From Alteromonas sp. KUL106 (GTDB lineage Bacteria; Pseudomonadota; Gammaproteobacteria; Enterobacterales; Alteromonadaceae): DNA of 60,836 nucleotides. Below the pieces are notes generated by a model. The model worked only from the letters and a program-made list of their open reading frames with translations, had not been told where the DNA came from and searched no databases. Positions 49,285-57,724 of the stretch are shown one piece after another. Positions within the stretch are counted from its first letter, which is position 1. Every line of letters begins with the position of its first letter. The translations under genes were made by a program, and so were the position numbers. The stretch spans positions 1-60,836 of the forward strand of contig NZ_BLIG01000020.1 of assembly GCF_009811415.1 (NCBI RefSeq), in the 5' to 3' direction.

Positions 49285-49549
49285 ACGCTTAAACCTCAAT
49301 TTGCATCAATAACAAGTGAGTGATGACTCAAATTCTTTTTGCATAAATTAGCAACTTCTTATCTACGCGCAAGACGTTCTATCTATGTTGACATCTTGAG
49401 TAATTACGCACTGTTTTACTCCCTTGCCGTGAACGCCTTATCTGTTGCTGATATGACATAGTATTAGCAAGGCTAGCAAGATACGCGCCCATTTTGACAT
49501 CCAAGATATAATGTTTTAACTAATTAGATTTCTCGTACTTGCTCGTACT

Positions 49550-49565
49550 TGGCACTTTTTTCGCA
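49550..49565 (+). promoter_or_regulatory. Sigma-54 promoter of flgT
   Basis: TGGCACTTTTTTCGCA has the full -24 box TGGCAC and CGCA at the -12 position with correct spacing. It lies in the 369-base gap (49285-49653) between divergent flgP and flgT and predicts a leader of about 78 bases. No promoter for flgP was recognised in the same gap. Confidence 0.65.
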
Positions 49566-49653
49566 TATTCCGTTCGCATAATAGGTTATGCATGACACGC
49601 AGAACAGTTGGTATCAACCATGCGCATGAGCTTAGCAACAATAGAGGTGTGCG

Positions 49654-50835
49654 GTGCAACACATTAGCAAAACGACTCTGGCAAAAATCTTTAATATCGC
49701 TGTGGCGCTTGTTTGCCTTCTTGCTTTTTTCATTGGGCAAGCGCATGCCGCGTGGTATGAAGCGACCGGACAGGCCGTCGTCGTTAACGGCAATAAAGAA
49801 GCCGCTAAACGGGCGGCAACGCAAGAGGCCCTCAAACAAGCAATGCTTTTTGCCGGCGCATCAGTGCAAAGTGTTGCAAAGCTTACGAACGGACTGCTCA
49901 AAAACGAAGAAATGACGATACGATCTACCGGTGAGGTTGAACAGCTTGAGCTAGTTGATGAAATATTCAGTGGTGATGTGGTGACCGTTAAGGTCCGTGC
50001 AGATATTTTTCCAAAGGAAAAGCTATGTTCCGCTCAGCATGATGAAAAACATTTTGCTACAACACACTTTAGAATAAGAGACAGGTCACAGTTGACACAA
50101 GGGAATACACCTCATTTTGATAAAGCATTTACTCAGCGACTTGCACAGGCAATGCAAACACACACGGATAACCTGAGGATAACGTATGTTGCTCCTCATA
50201 CTGCAAAATTTGAACATCGCTATACCGATCAAAATATACGTACGCTAGCGGCTCAAAGTAACACTCAGTTTGTCATCATTGGCGTTATCAACGACATGAG
50301 TATGGGCGAAGAGAAAGCATCCTCATTATTTCTACCATGGCGTAATACTGCCCCGCTGCGCGTTTTTTCAATGTCGCTTCAAGTATTTGACGGGATTAAC
50401 GGAGGACTCCTTTTCACGTCATCTTATCAAAGCGAAGAAGAGTGGACATTTGATAGATTTGAGGACGTGGATGAGTTCTCATCTACCTTTTGGCAATCGA
50501 GATATGGACAGGCAGTTGATAACGTTATTAACGAGGCGATAGAAGATGTAAAAGAATCTGCCGCATGCCAGCCGGTCACAGGCAGAGTAATAAACGTAGC
50601 GAACAACCGTATATCAGTCTCTTTAGGACGAGATAACGGTATTTCTGAAAAAGATGAGATGTATCTCTACCAAGCTAAAGAAATCATAGATAACCAAGGT
50701 AGGAAATATCTTCAGTACTCTCTCTACCCTGGCACATTTACCGTCGAGAGTGCATTTAGCAACTCATCAGTGATTTTTTCCGACGCAGGAATAACGGCCA
50801 ATATTCAACACAACGATTTTGTAGTCAAAAAATAG
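49654..50835 (+). CDS. flgT: Flagellar H-ring protein FlgT
   Basis: This 393-residue protein has a signal peptide (hydrophobic IAVALVCLLAFFIG, cleavage after AHA) and the FlgT domains: N-terminal WYEATGQAVVVNGNKEAAKR, a middle TolB-like region (FVIIGVINDMSMGEE) and a C-terminal SH3-like part (ISVSLGRDNGISEKDEMYLY). FlgT organizes the periplasmic H-ring and anchors the stator in Vibrio. The start is GTG at 49654 after AGAGG. It is the last flagellar gene before the Lap region. Confidence 0.92.
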   Translation: MQHISKTTLAKIFNIAVALVCLLAFFIGQAHAAWYEATGQAVVVNGNKEAAKRAATQEALKQAMLFAGASVQSVAKLTNGLLKNEEMTIRSTGEVEQLELVDEIFSGDVVTVKVRADIFPKEKLCSAQHDEKHFATTHFRIRDRSQLTQGNTPHFDKAFTQRLAQAMQTHTDNLRITYVAPHTAKFEHRYTDQNIRTLAAQSNTQFVIIGVINDMSMGEEKASSLFLPWRNTAPLRVFSMSLQVFDGINGGLLFTSSYQSEEEWTFDRFEDVDEFSSTFWQSRYGQAVDNVINEAIEDVKESAACQPVTGRVINVANNRISVSLGRDNGISEKDEMYLYQAKEIIDNQGRKYLQYSLYPGTFTVESAFSNSSVIFSDAGITANIQHNDFVVKK

Positions 50836-50897
50836 TTTTCACTTCGGATTGGTATTATTGATAACTCGTTAGAAAGTTGGCTTTTTGTCACCCTCAT

Positions 50898-50932
50898 GGT
50901 ATACCTATACCAAAGTATACGTTTGCATACTT
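50898..50932 (+). promoter_or_regulatory. Two adjacent inverted repeats upstream of lapG
   Basis: GGTATA-CC-TATACC is followed one base later by AAGTAT-N8-ATACTT, both perfect 6-bp inverted repeats rich in TATAC. They lie 61-95 bases before the chosen lapG start. They could be binding sites for a dimeric regulator; the LuxR-type gene at 53.6 kb is a candidate by proximity only. Confidence 0.4.
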
Positions 50933-50992
50933 AATCTTCAGGGTAAGAAAGATACCTTAAACAGGGCTTTCGAGTGGTTCGCTTTTAATACT

Positions 50993-51673
50993 ATGACCTT
51001 TCACCTTCTCGCATCGAGTTGTTTAGCATTTATCGCTTTGCTGCAGGCCGCCCAGCATATAGAAAGGCACTACACCATCGAGTTTTCAAAACTAGAGCGT
51101 GAAGTCAACGAAAAATTTGGTGCTGATAAGGCCCTCCATGTTGACGCACTCGAACAAACGCTTGGTCTTCTTGAAAATAAAAGTATCAATGAACAACTCA
51201 TCGGCGTGAATGCTTTTTTTGCCGAGCGTATTCAGTATGCTACCGACGATATCGTATTCAACGAAAAAGACTATTGGGCTACACCATCTGAACTTTTTGG
51301 CCATTCCCGTGGAGATTGTGAGGATTATGCCATTGCAAAATATGTAGCTCTGCTACACTTAGGTATTGATAGTGCTAAACTTCGATTGATTTACGTAAAA
51401 GCAAAAATCGGTAGAAGCCGAATAACACAAGCGCACATGGTTTTAGGGTACTATGACTCCCCTTCATCAGACCCTTTGGTGCTAGATAGTTTAGTGTCTA
51501 ACGTTTTACCTGGCTCTCAACGAACTGATTTAATCCCCGTTTTCAGTTTTAATGATTCAGGTATTTGGCAACCTGGTCAAAAAACACAAGTTTCATCATC
51601 AACCAGCAGACTGTCTAGATGGCGGGACGTTATTGAGCGTATGAAAAAAGAAGGGATTAGCAGAAGGTCCTAA
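50993..51673 (+). CDS. lapG: LapG-type periplasmic cysteine protease
   Basis: This 226-residue transglutaminase-like protease has an N-terminal signal (TFHLLASSCLAFIALLQA) and the catalytic set C109 in RGDCEDYA, H148 in AHMVLGYY and D165 in PLVLDSL. D108 and E110 beside the Cys match the calcium-binding pair known in LapG proteins. It cuts the N-terminal retention module of the large adhesin, releasing it from the cell. I chose the ATG at 50993 because it starts the signal peptide. Six bases separate it from lapD. Confidence 0.92.
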   Translation: MTFHLLASSCLAFIALLQAAQHIERHYTIEFSKLEREVNEKFGADKALHVDALEQTLGLLENKSINEQLIGVNAFFAERIQYATDDIVFNEKDYWATPSELFGHSRGDCEDYAIAKYVALLHLGIDSAKLRLIYVKAKIGRSRITQAHMVLGYYDSPSSDPLVLDSLVSNVLPGSQRTDLIPVFSFNDSGIWQPGQKTQVSSSTSRLSRWRDVIERMKKEGISRRS

Positions 51674-51679
51674 GAATTT

Positions 51680-53614
51680 ATGTCGATAACAAGAGAATTA
51701 TGGCTAGCTATTATAGTCGTTGTCCTTGTTGCAATTGCGGGTAGCGTGAGCATTCATGCAGTAACCACAAAGCAATACGTTGAAGAACAGCTCTATGCTA
51801 AGAATGTAGATAACGCCAGCATGCTGGCGCTTACTTTAAGCGGTCTCGATAAAGATCCTGTTTCCTTGGATCTTTTTATTATGTCTCAATTTGATATTGG
51901 CCATTATGCATCAATCGTGTTGCGTAAAGCAGATGGCGAAATAGTATCAGCTCACAAACATGAAGCACAATTAGGCGAAGAAACGCCCCACTGGTTTGCC
52001 GAGTACTTTTCACCTGAAGTGAAGTTAGGTATCGCCCAAGTAAGCGAAGGATGGGGACAGTATGGTGCGGTTTATGTGGAAACGGATACCAGCTTTGCCG
52101 TCGCATCTATGTGGCAGGCCACGCAACGATTGATGTTAGGTTTGTCGCTTCTTGGCCTAGTTACTGGAGTTATAGGCGCTTGGGCACTCCGCTTTATCAT
52201 TAGTCCACTAAACGGTGTAGTTACTCAAGCCGAGTCGTTTCAAAAAATGCGCTTTATCCAACTATCCGAACCGCGCACCTTGGAATTAAAACGGGTAGTT
52301 CGCGCCATGAATTTTTTAGCGGCGAACTCGAAAAAAATCATGGAGGAAGAAAATACGCGACTCGATCTCATGCGTTATAAAACGCAATTCGATGATGAGT
52401 CTGGCGTTGCCAACAGAGAGTACTTTATCTCTATCCTGAAAGGTCAACTCGCCTTTCGTGATGCAGAGGGCGTTAACTGCTTGTTCTTTGTCCGATTTAC
52501 TGAAGGGAATGGTTTCCTTCGCTCTCCTGCCAATATTCGCAAAAAGAGAATTCGTGATTTTGTTGGACAAATAAGCGATTGCCTATCACATCATCACCAC
52601 TTTTTTAGCGATAGCCGAGTTGCAAGGATGCAAAAAAACGAGTTTGCCGTTCTTCTTACTGAGACACATAATACCGCCGAAATATCTGACGCCATTCACG
52701 GTGCTTGCTTAAGTGCATTTTGTCAGGAAGACGATCCGAAGGTATTTCAGTCGGTTACAAAACTGCGCCCTAGCGATAATTTTTCTGACGCGTTAATGAG
52801 AGCGGACGCTATGCTCAACGAGGCAGAGATAACGAATAGAAATGAGCCCTTTATCGAATCGCTTCTCCAGCGGGAAAGCGCTTTGGTAGAAGAGAAAAGA
52901 TGGGAGCATGATTTAAAACGCGCTATTGAAAATAAGGACGTTGAAACATTTAACTTCCCTGTTCTTGATGTAAACCGAAACCTCGTTCATTACCAATGCT
53001 GGGCTGGTGTCGAAATAGACGGCGAGTTAAGAAAAAATGGTTACTATGCCCATTGGGCTCGCTATTTGGGCTTATTACCTGAGTTAGAGTTAACAACAGT
53101 TACTTATCTGATGGACGTTATTAAACACTCTAGCAATAATGCAAAGTTTGCGTTTCTTTGCTCTGAGCAGTTCTTACTCGACGCAACTGTTTTATCAAAA
53201 TTGTACGCGCTATTAGACTCGGATAGACAGGTTGCTAAGCAACTATGCTTTGAAATGAGAGAATCTACCGCCACGCGCTTCCCGAATGAGTTTAAAAATT
53301 TCTGTAACACACTGAAAACTAGGGAGTGCCAAGTAGGGCTTAAGCGTGTGGGCGAGTCTTTCTCACAACTTTTGAACGTGCAAGAGTTGGGCTTAGACTA
53401 TGTCAAAATTGATTCTGCATTTATGACTGACATTGACGTTAACCCTGCTAATCACGCATTTATTAGAGGCTTCTGTACGTTAGCTCATGCATTTGGAATT
53501 AGTGTGTATGCTGACGGCGTGAAACGCACAGATCAAAAGGCGTTATTTATTGACCTTGGCATCGACGGAGTGGTATCAAATATTGAGGTTATAGCGCATC
53601 CTTTAGATGACTAA
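51680..53614 (+). CDS. lapD: LapD-type c-di-GMP receptor
   Basis: This 644-residue protein has TM helix 1 (9-29), a periplasmic LapD/MoxY-type domain with GWGQ at 124-127 (the loop whose Trp docks on LapG), TM helix 2 (about 152-174), a HAMP segment, and degenerate GGDEF (QKNEF in place of GGDEF) and EAL (CWAGV in place of EAL) domains. Both enzyme motifs are lost, so it should sense and not make or break c-di-GMP. When bound, it sequesters LapG and keeps the adhesin on the surface. It is in one operon with lapG. Confidence 0.93.
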   Translation: MSITRELWLAIIVVVLVAIAGSVSIHAVTTKQYVEEQLYAKNVDNASMLALTLSGLDKDPVSLDLFIMSQFDIGHYASIVLRKADGEIVSAHKHEAQLGEETPHWFAEYFSPEVKLGIAQVSEGWGQYGAVYVETDTSFAVASMWQATQRLMLGLSLLGLVTGVIGAWALRFIISPLNGVVTQAESFQKMRFIQLSEPRTLELKRVVRAMNFLAANSKKIMEEENTRLDLMRYKTQFDDESGVANREYFISILKGQLAFRDAEGVNCLFFVRFTEGNGFLRSPANIRKKRIRDFVGQISDCLSHHHHFFSDSRVARMQKNEFAVLLTETHNTAEISDAIHGACLSAFCQEDDPKVFQSVTKLRPSDNFSDALMRADAMLNEAEITNRNEPFIESLLQRESALVEEKRWEHDLKRAIENKDVETFNFPVLDVNRNLVHYQCWAGVEIDGELRKNGYYAHWARYLGLLPELELTTVTYLMDVIKHSSNNAKFAFLCSEQFLLDATVLSKLYALLDSDRQVAKQLCFEMRESTATRFPNEFKNFCNTLKTRECQVGLKRVGESFSQLLNVQELGLDYVKIDSAFMTDIDVNPANHAFIRGFCTLAHAFGISVYADGVKRTDQKALFIDLGIDGVVSNIEVIAHPLDD

Positions 53615-54185
53615 ACTCACCGATTTTTAACAGTAAGCCTATCCGGTCTTTCGTTTCAAACTTGTGAAGAAGCGTACCAACATATTCTTTAACGGTGCGC
53701 TCGGTAATACCATGTTCCCTCGCTATTTCTTTGTTACTTAAGCCCTCCAAGATACCATTTAACACATCTTTTTCTCTGTTGGTTAACCCCGATAGCGAGG
53801 GAAGGACATGCAGTGTTTGCTTTTTAGCGGCGACATTGAATGTAGCTTCAGAGAGTAGTTCATTAGGCAACCATATTCCTCCAGCTTCAAGAACACGTGT
53901 TACCGAGGCAAGCAGAGAGCGCGTAGCTAGCGCATGACAATATGCTCTAGCACCTAACATTAATGCCGTTTGCATCTCTGACCGATCATATGTGTAAGTG
54001 AGTAAAACGAGATTATCGACTTTTTGCCTAGCATCAATGAGCTGCTCACGCCAATTATGATCATTTGTCAAAATCCATATGCAATCGCTTTGGTCACAAT
54101 CTAGCTGGTTAAAATGGCTATAACTACTCCATGAATACTGGGTCAATGCCCCTTGCAAGCCCTTTTCGGCAATGAAATGTCTCAT
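53589..54185 (-). CDS. LuxR-family transcriptional regulator with a pseudo-receiver domain
   Basis: This 198-residue protein has an N-terminal receiver-like fold without the acidic pair, phospho-Asp or conserved Lys, and a C-terminal LuxR/GerE helix-turn-helix (LTNREKDVLNGILEGLSNKE, ARE-GITERTVKEYVGTLL). It resembles the VpsT/CsgD class, but the c-di-GMP motif position reads WLPN. The ATG at 54185 shares a base with the lapC stop (TGATG), so it belongs to the secretion operon. Its 3' end overlaps the lapD end by 26 bases on the other strand. It probably controls adhesin or matrix genes. Confidence 0.85.
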   Translation of the reverse strand: MRHFIAEKGLQGALTQYSWSSYSHFNQLDCDQSDCIWILTNDHNWREQLIDARQKVDNLVLLTYTYDRSEMQTALMLGARAYCHALATRSLLASVTRVLEAGGIWLPNELLSEATFNVAAKKQTLHVLPSLSGLTNREKDVLNGILEGLSNKEIAREHGITERTVKEYVGTLLHKFETKDRIGLLLKIGEFSHLKDAL

Positions 54186-55552
54186 CAACGCTCTCTCAGC
54201 GCTGAGGCTTTGACATTGAATAAAGGCGATAAAATATAGTTGAGTACCGTTTTCTTGCCCGTCAAAATATCTACCTGCACAATCATTCCTGGCAAAATAT
54301 CCAGAGACGCTTCTGCAATACTCCGTTTTGTCTCAAGTCTGACAAGGTAGTAAGTTTCATCTTTTTCATTAGTTATAGCATCGGCGCTAATATGCTTAAC
54401 TTCCGCCGACATGCCGCCATAAATGGTAAAGTCGTACGCGCTGAATTTAAGAATGGCGGGCTGCCCTTCTCGAATAAAAGCAATGTCTTTAGGTGAAACT
54501 TTAGCCTCAACAATGAGCTGGTCGTCTTGGGGAACCAGCTCGACAACCGCGCTGCCAGGCGTAATAACACCGCCTACTGTATTGATAAGTAACCTTTGAA
54601 CCGTTCCATTAATTGGCGAGCGTAGGTCAGCTTGCGATACCACATCTTCTAAGCTTGTTTGAGACTGCTGTAATGTCGCCATTTCACCAGAAGCATCCGT
54701 TAACTCCTGATTCCAGCGATTAACAAGCTTTAGACGGGCCTCTTCTTTCTTAATAATCTCCTCTTCGATGGCATTAAGACCTCGCTCAATAGCCACTTTA
54801 GATTTGGTAATGTTGCCTTCTAGCTCTACGATTTGGCGCTCCAACCGAAGAATTTCAATCTCTGACACGGCGCCAGAGGCAAGCAATGGTTTCGTTACGG
54901 CAAGCTCTTTCTTAGAAAGAGATAGCACGCTCTGATATTGAGAAAGATTGGCCCGTTCTTCTTCAACGTCTTGTCGACGTTGCATAATACGAGAGTCAGA
55001 TCCCGCCGCTACTTCATCAAGTTCAGCTAAATTTGAGTTATAAAGCTTCCGTTCATTTTCAACAATAGTCGGCGCCTTTTCCCGAAGGTTTCGATTAAAC
55101 CGCAATACTTCGCCTTGGGTTAATGCGGATAAACGCTGCACTTTTGCCGCCAGTGCAGCAAACTGGGTGGTATTTTCCTCTAAATTCGACAAAAAGCGTG
55201 TTGGATCAACTTTCAATAACACTTGTCCGGCTTTAACCGTTTGTCCCTCACGTACTAAAATTTCCTTAACTATCCCGCCATCGTAAGACTGAAGCACCTG
55301 CAGTTGTTGAGACGGTATGACTTTCCCATCACCTTTTGCTACTTCGTCAATTTCTGCAAAATACGACCACACTATCAATAGCAATACCACGATGGAGACC
55401 AAATATAGGAGTCCACGCGCTTTGGCCGGAGTTTGCATAATGCGCGACCATTCAGCTTCTAGTACCCAATCTTGACCAGGGGGCGGCGCAAGCCATCCTC
55501 GTATTAGCCGCTGCAACCAGTCTTTCTTCTCACCACCGTGTTTTAAAATCAT
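54185..55552 (-). CDS. lapC: Type I secretion membrane-fusion protein (LapC/HlyD family)
   Basis: This 455-residue protein has a short cytoplasmic N-terminus, one TM helix (about 46-66, LLYLVSIVVLLLIVWSYF), a lipoyl-like half (GGIVKEILVREGQTVKAGQV), a long periplasmic coiled coil (about 120-300) and a C-terminal beta-barrel part (LRSPINGTVQRLLINTVGG). It bridges the inner-membrane ABC transporter to the TolC-type channel. Its start overlaps the lapB stop (ATGA), so translation is coupled. Confidence 0.93.
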   Translation of the reverse strand: MILKHGGEKKDWLQRLIRGWLAPPPGQDWVLEAEWSRIMQTPAKARGLLYLVSIVVLLLIVWSYFAEIDEVAKGDGKVIPSQQLQVLQSYDGGIVKEILVREGQTVKAGQVLLKVDPTRFLSNLEENTTQFAALAAKVQRLSALTQGEVLRFNRNLREKAPTIVENERKLYNSNLAELDEVAAGSDSRIMQRRQDVEEERANLSQYQSVLSLSKKELAVTKPLLASGAVSEIEILRLERQIVELEGNITKSKVAIERGLNAIEEEIIKKEEARLKLVNRWNQELTDASGEMATLQQSQTSLEDVVSQADLRSPINGTVQRLLINTVGGVITPGSAVVELVPQDDQLIVEAKVSPKDIAFIREGQPAILKFSAYDFTIYGGMSAEVKHISADAITNEKDETYYLVRLETKRSIAEASLDILPGMIVQVDILTGKKTVLNYILSPLFNVKASALRER

Positions 55553-57708
55553 GGCGCTCTCTTCAATCGTTGACTGGATTGTTTGAACTGTACTAGCACC
55601 TCTTCCTTACTGCCGTCAGCAATGACTTTTCCGTTCTCAACAACAATCACCCGTTCTACCAAGTCGAGTAATGTGGTTCGGTGTGTGTTAATAATAAGAG
55701 TTTTGCCTGCTGTCGCTGTTTTAATGGTCTCTTTCATTTTAGCTTCATTGGTTGAATCCATTGAAGAGGTAGGTTCATCCATGATGTATATTGCAGGGTT
55801 TCGCACTATGGCTCTGGCCATAGCGACAGCTTGTCGCTGACCACCAGATAGTAAACTTCCTCGTTCACCCACGTTTTGATCTATACCGTTTGCATTGCCA
55901 TTGACCAGTTGCGCCAACCCACATCGGGTTATAACTTCCCACAAGTCAGCATCATCAATATTCGAGTCAGCTGGCATGATATTGTCTCTAAGTGAACCAT
56001 GAAAAAGGCTTACGTCTTGCGGCACATAGCCTATTTGTTTACGAAGTAGGGTTGGGTCGTATTGCTGGAGGTCAATGTTGTCCATTAAAATTTGTCCAGA
56101 TTCAGGGCGATAAAAGGCCATGAGCAATTTATTCAACGTTGATTTACCGCACCCGTTTTTACCTAAAATGGCCACATGCTCTCCTTGTTTAATCGACAAA
56201 TTAATGTCTTTAAGTGCTAGCACGCTTTCGTCTGGATATTTAAAATTTAGTTGAATAGCATCAATATTTCCCTTGAGCACGATATCGCTTTTAACCTGCT
56301 TATTACTGCCTCTTTCACTTGGTAAAGACATAATGTCGTCAAGGGCGTTTTTTGCAGTCTCAGCGTGATGATATTGAGCAAGTAACGCTGCTGCTTGAGA
56401 GACCGGCCCCATGGCGCGGCTTGATAATAAATAGGCAGCAATCAATCCTCCCTGGGTAATTACACCTTCAATGATGAGATAAACGCCCGTTAGGATGATG
56501 ACGACCCCCACTGATTGTTGAATCCATAGCGCCGCGTTATTCACCGACATGGAAACCAAGCGAAGTTTTGCATTTACTTTGGCAAGAAATATTGTCTGCT
56601 TTTCCCACGCACTTTGATTTCGACTCTCATACCCAAAGGCCTTGATGTCCTCTAACGAAATCACGCTTTCCGTTACAAGCGAGCTTTTGCGGGAACTGAT
56701 TTCCATGGACTCTTCAGAAAGTGTACGCATAACGCGTTGCGCCTTCATGGCATAGAGAAAAAGAGCCGTCGCACCAATAAGAATAGGAATAATCAGATAA
56801 AAGTCGATCATCGCAATGATCATGACAAACAGTAGTCCAAATGGTAAATCAACCAATGCCACTAAGGTTACTGAGCCGAAAAACTGCCGGATACTCTCAA
56901 AAGACTGCAAGCTGTTTATAAATGACCCGCTTTTTGCTGGCCTACTAGCCAAGTTTATAGACAGCACTTTTTCCATTATTTTTGCTGATAGCGTGACGTC
57001 TAATCGACTCGCCGCAAGTTCAACAAAATACTGCCTAAGCATACGCAATAGGAAGTCGGCCGCCAGAACAAGTAAAACCCCAATAGCCAAGGCCCACATC
57101 GTTTCTAACGCAGCATTTGGCACCACTCTATCGTACACATTCATCACAAAAAGGGGTAAGGCGATCGAGAGCAAACTAATAAATACGGAGGCTAAAATGA
57201 CATCGCGATACAAATCTTTCGCTGCACTGATAGACGACCACAACCAATGTCCTACTGATGATTTATCTATTTGAGCATTAGTTTCTTGCGCATTCATTTC
57301 AGGGCGAGCAAAAATGATATACCCGGTATAACTGGCGTTTAGCGCTTCTCTTGGCACCGCGACAACGGCGTCATCTAATTCTGGGTATGAGACTCTCGCA
57401 TGCGTTCCGTCCAAACCGTGAAGCACACAGGCTTGCTCTTCATTTAACACCAAAACAGCGGGTAAAAGTGCAGTATTGATCTGATCTAAATCTCGCTTAA
57501 CCGTTCTGCTTGCTAGTCCTGCTCGTTTTGCAGCGCGCTCGAATGCCGTGGGCGATAATTCACCGCGAACTAGAGGCAGCCCACTTAGCAAGCTGACGCG
57601 AGACACATTTAAATGGTGAGCACGACAGATTGTAATCAGGCAATCCATCAATACACCACCCTGTTTCTCTAAATAAGATATATCGTCTCCCCCTTTTTTT
57701 CCCTTCAT
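55549..57708 (-). CDS. lapB: Type I secretion ABC transporter (LapB family, C39-like domain)
   Basis: This 719-residue protein has an N-terminal C39-like domain (about 10-135), six TM helices (about 170-440) and an ATPase domain: Walker A GKNGCGKST, signature LLSGGQRQAVAMARA, Walker B IYIMDEPTSS and H-loop NTHRTT. In the C39 part a DC pair remains but the usual HxVV histidine is replaced (ACVLHGLDG), so it likely recognizes but does not cleave the substrate. It exports the adhesin in one step. Confidence 0.93.
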   Translation of the reverse strand: MKGKKGGDDISYLEKQGGVLMDCLITICRAHHLNVSRVSLLSGLPLVRGELSPTAFERAAKRAGLASRTVKRDLDQINTALLPAVLVLNEEQACVLHGLDGTHARVSYPELDDAVVAVPREALNASYTGYIIFARPEMNAQETNAQIDKSSVGHWLWSSISAAKDLYRDVILASVFISLLSIALPLFVMNVYDRVVPNAALETMWALAIGVLLVLAADFLLRMLRQYFVELAASRLDVTLSAKIMEKVLSINLASRPAKSGSFINSLQSFESIRQFFGSVTLVALVDLPFGLLFVMIIAMIDFYLIIPILIGATALFLYAMKAQRVMRTLSEESMEISSRKSSLVTESVISLEDIKAFGYESRNQSAWEKQTIFLAKVNAKLRLVSMSVNNAALWIQQSVGVVIILTGVYLIIEGVITQGGLIAAYLLSSRAMGPVSQAAALLAQYHHAETAKNALDDIMSLPSERGSNKQVKSDIVLKGNIDAIQLNFKYPDESVLALKDINLSIKQGEHVAILGKNGCGKSTLNKLLMAFYRPESGQILMDNIDLQQYDPTLLRKQIGYVPQDVSLFHGSLRDNIMPADSNIDDADLWEVITRCGLAQLVNGNANGIDQNVGERGSLLSGGQRQAVAMARAIVRNPAIYIMDEPTSSMDSTNEAKMKETIKTATAGKTLIINTHRTTLLDLVERVIVVENGKVIADGSKEEVLVQFKQSSQRLKRAP

Positions 57709-57724
57709 TTAGGCCATCTCATCC

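Noticed and set aside
50845..50855. CGGATTGGTAT just after flgT, resembling the MITE end
   Set aside because: Only 11 bases match and no second end or interior is present. Chance agreement cannot be excluded.
56816..57274. Plus-strand frame of 152 codons opposite lapB
   Set aside because: It lies wholly inside the transmembrane region of lapB and arises from codon bias.
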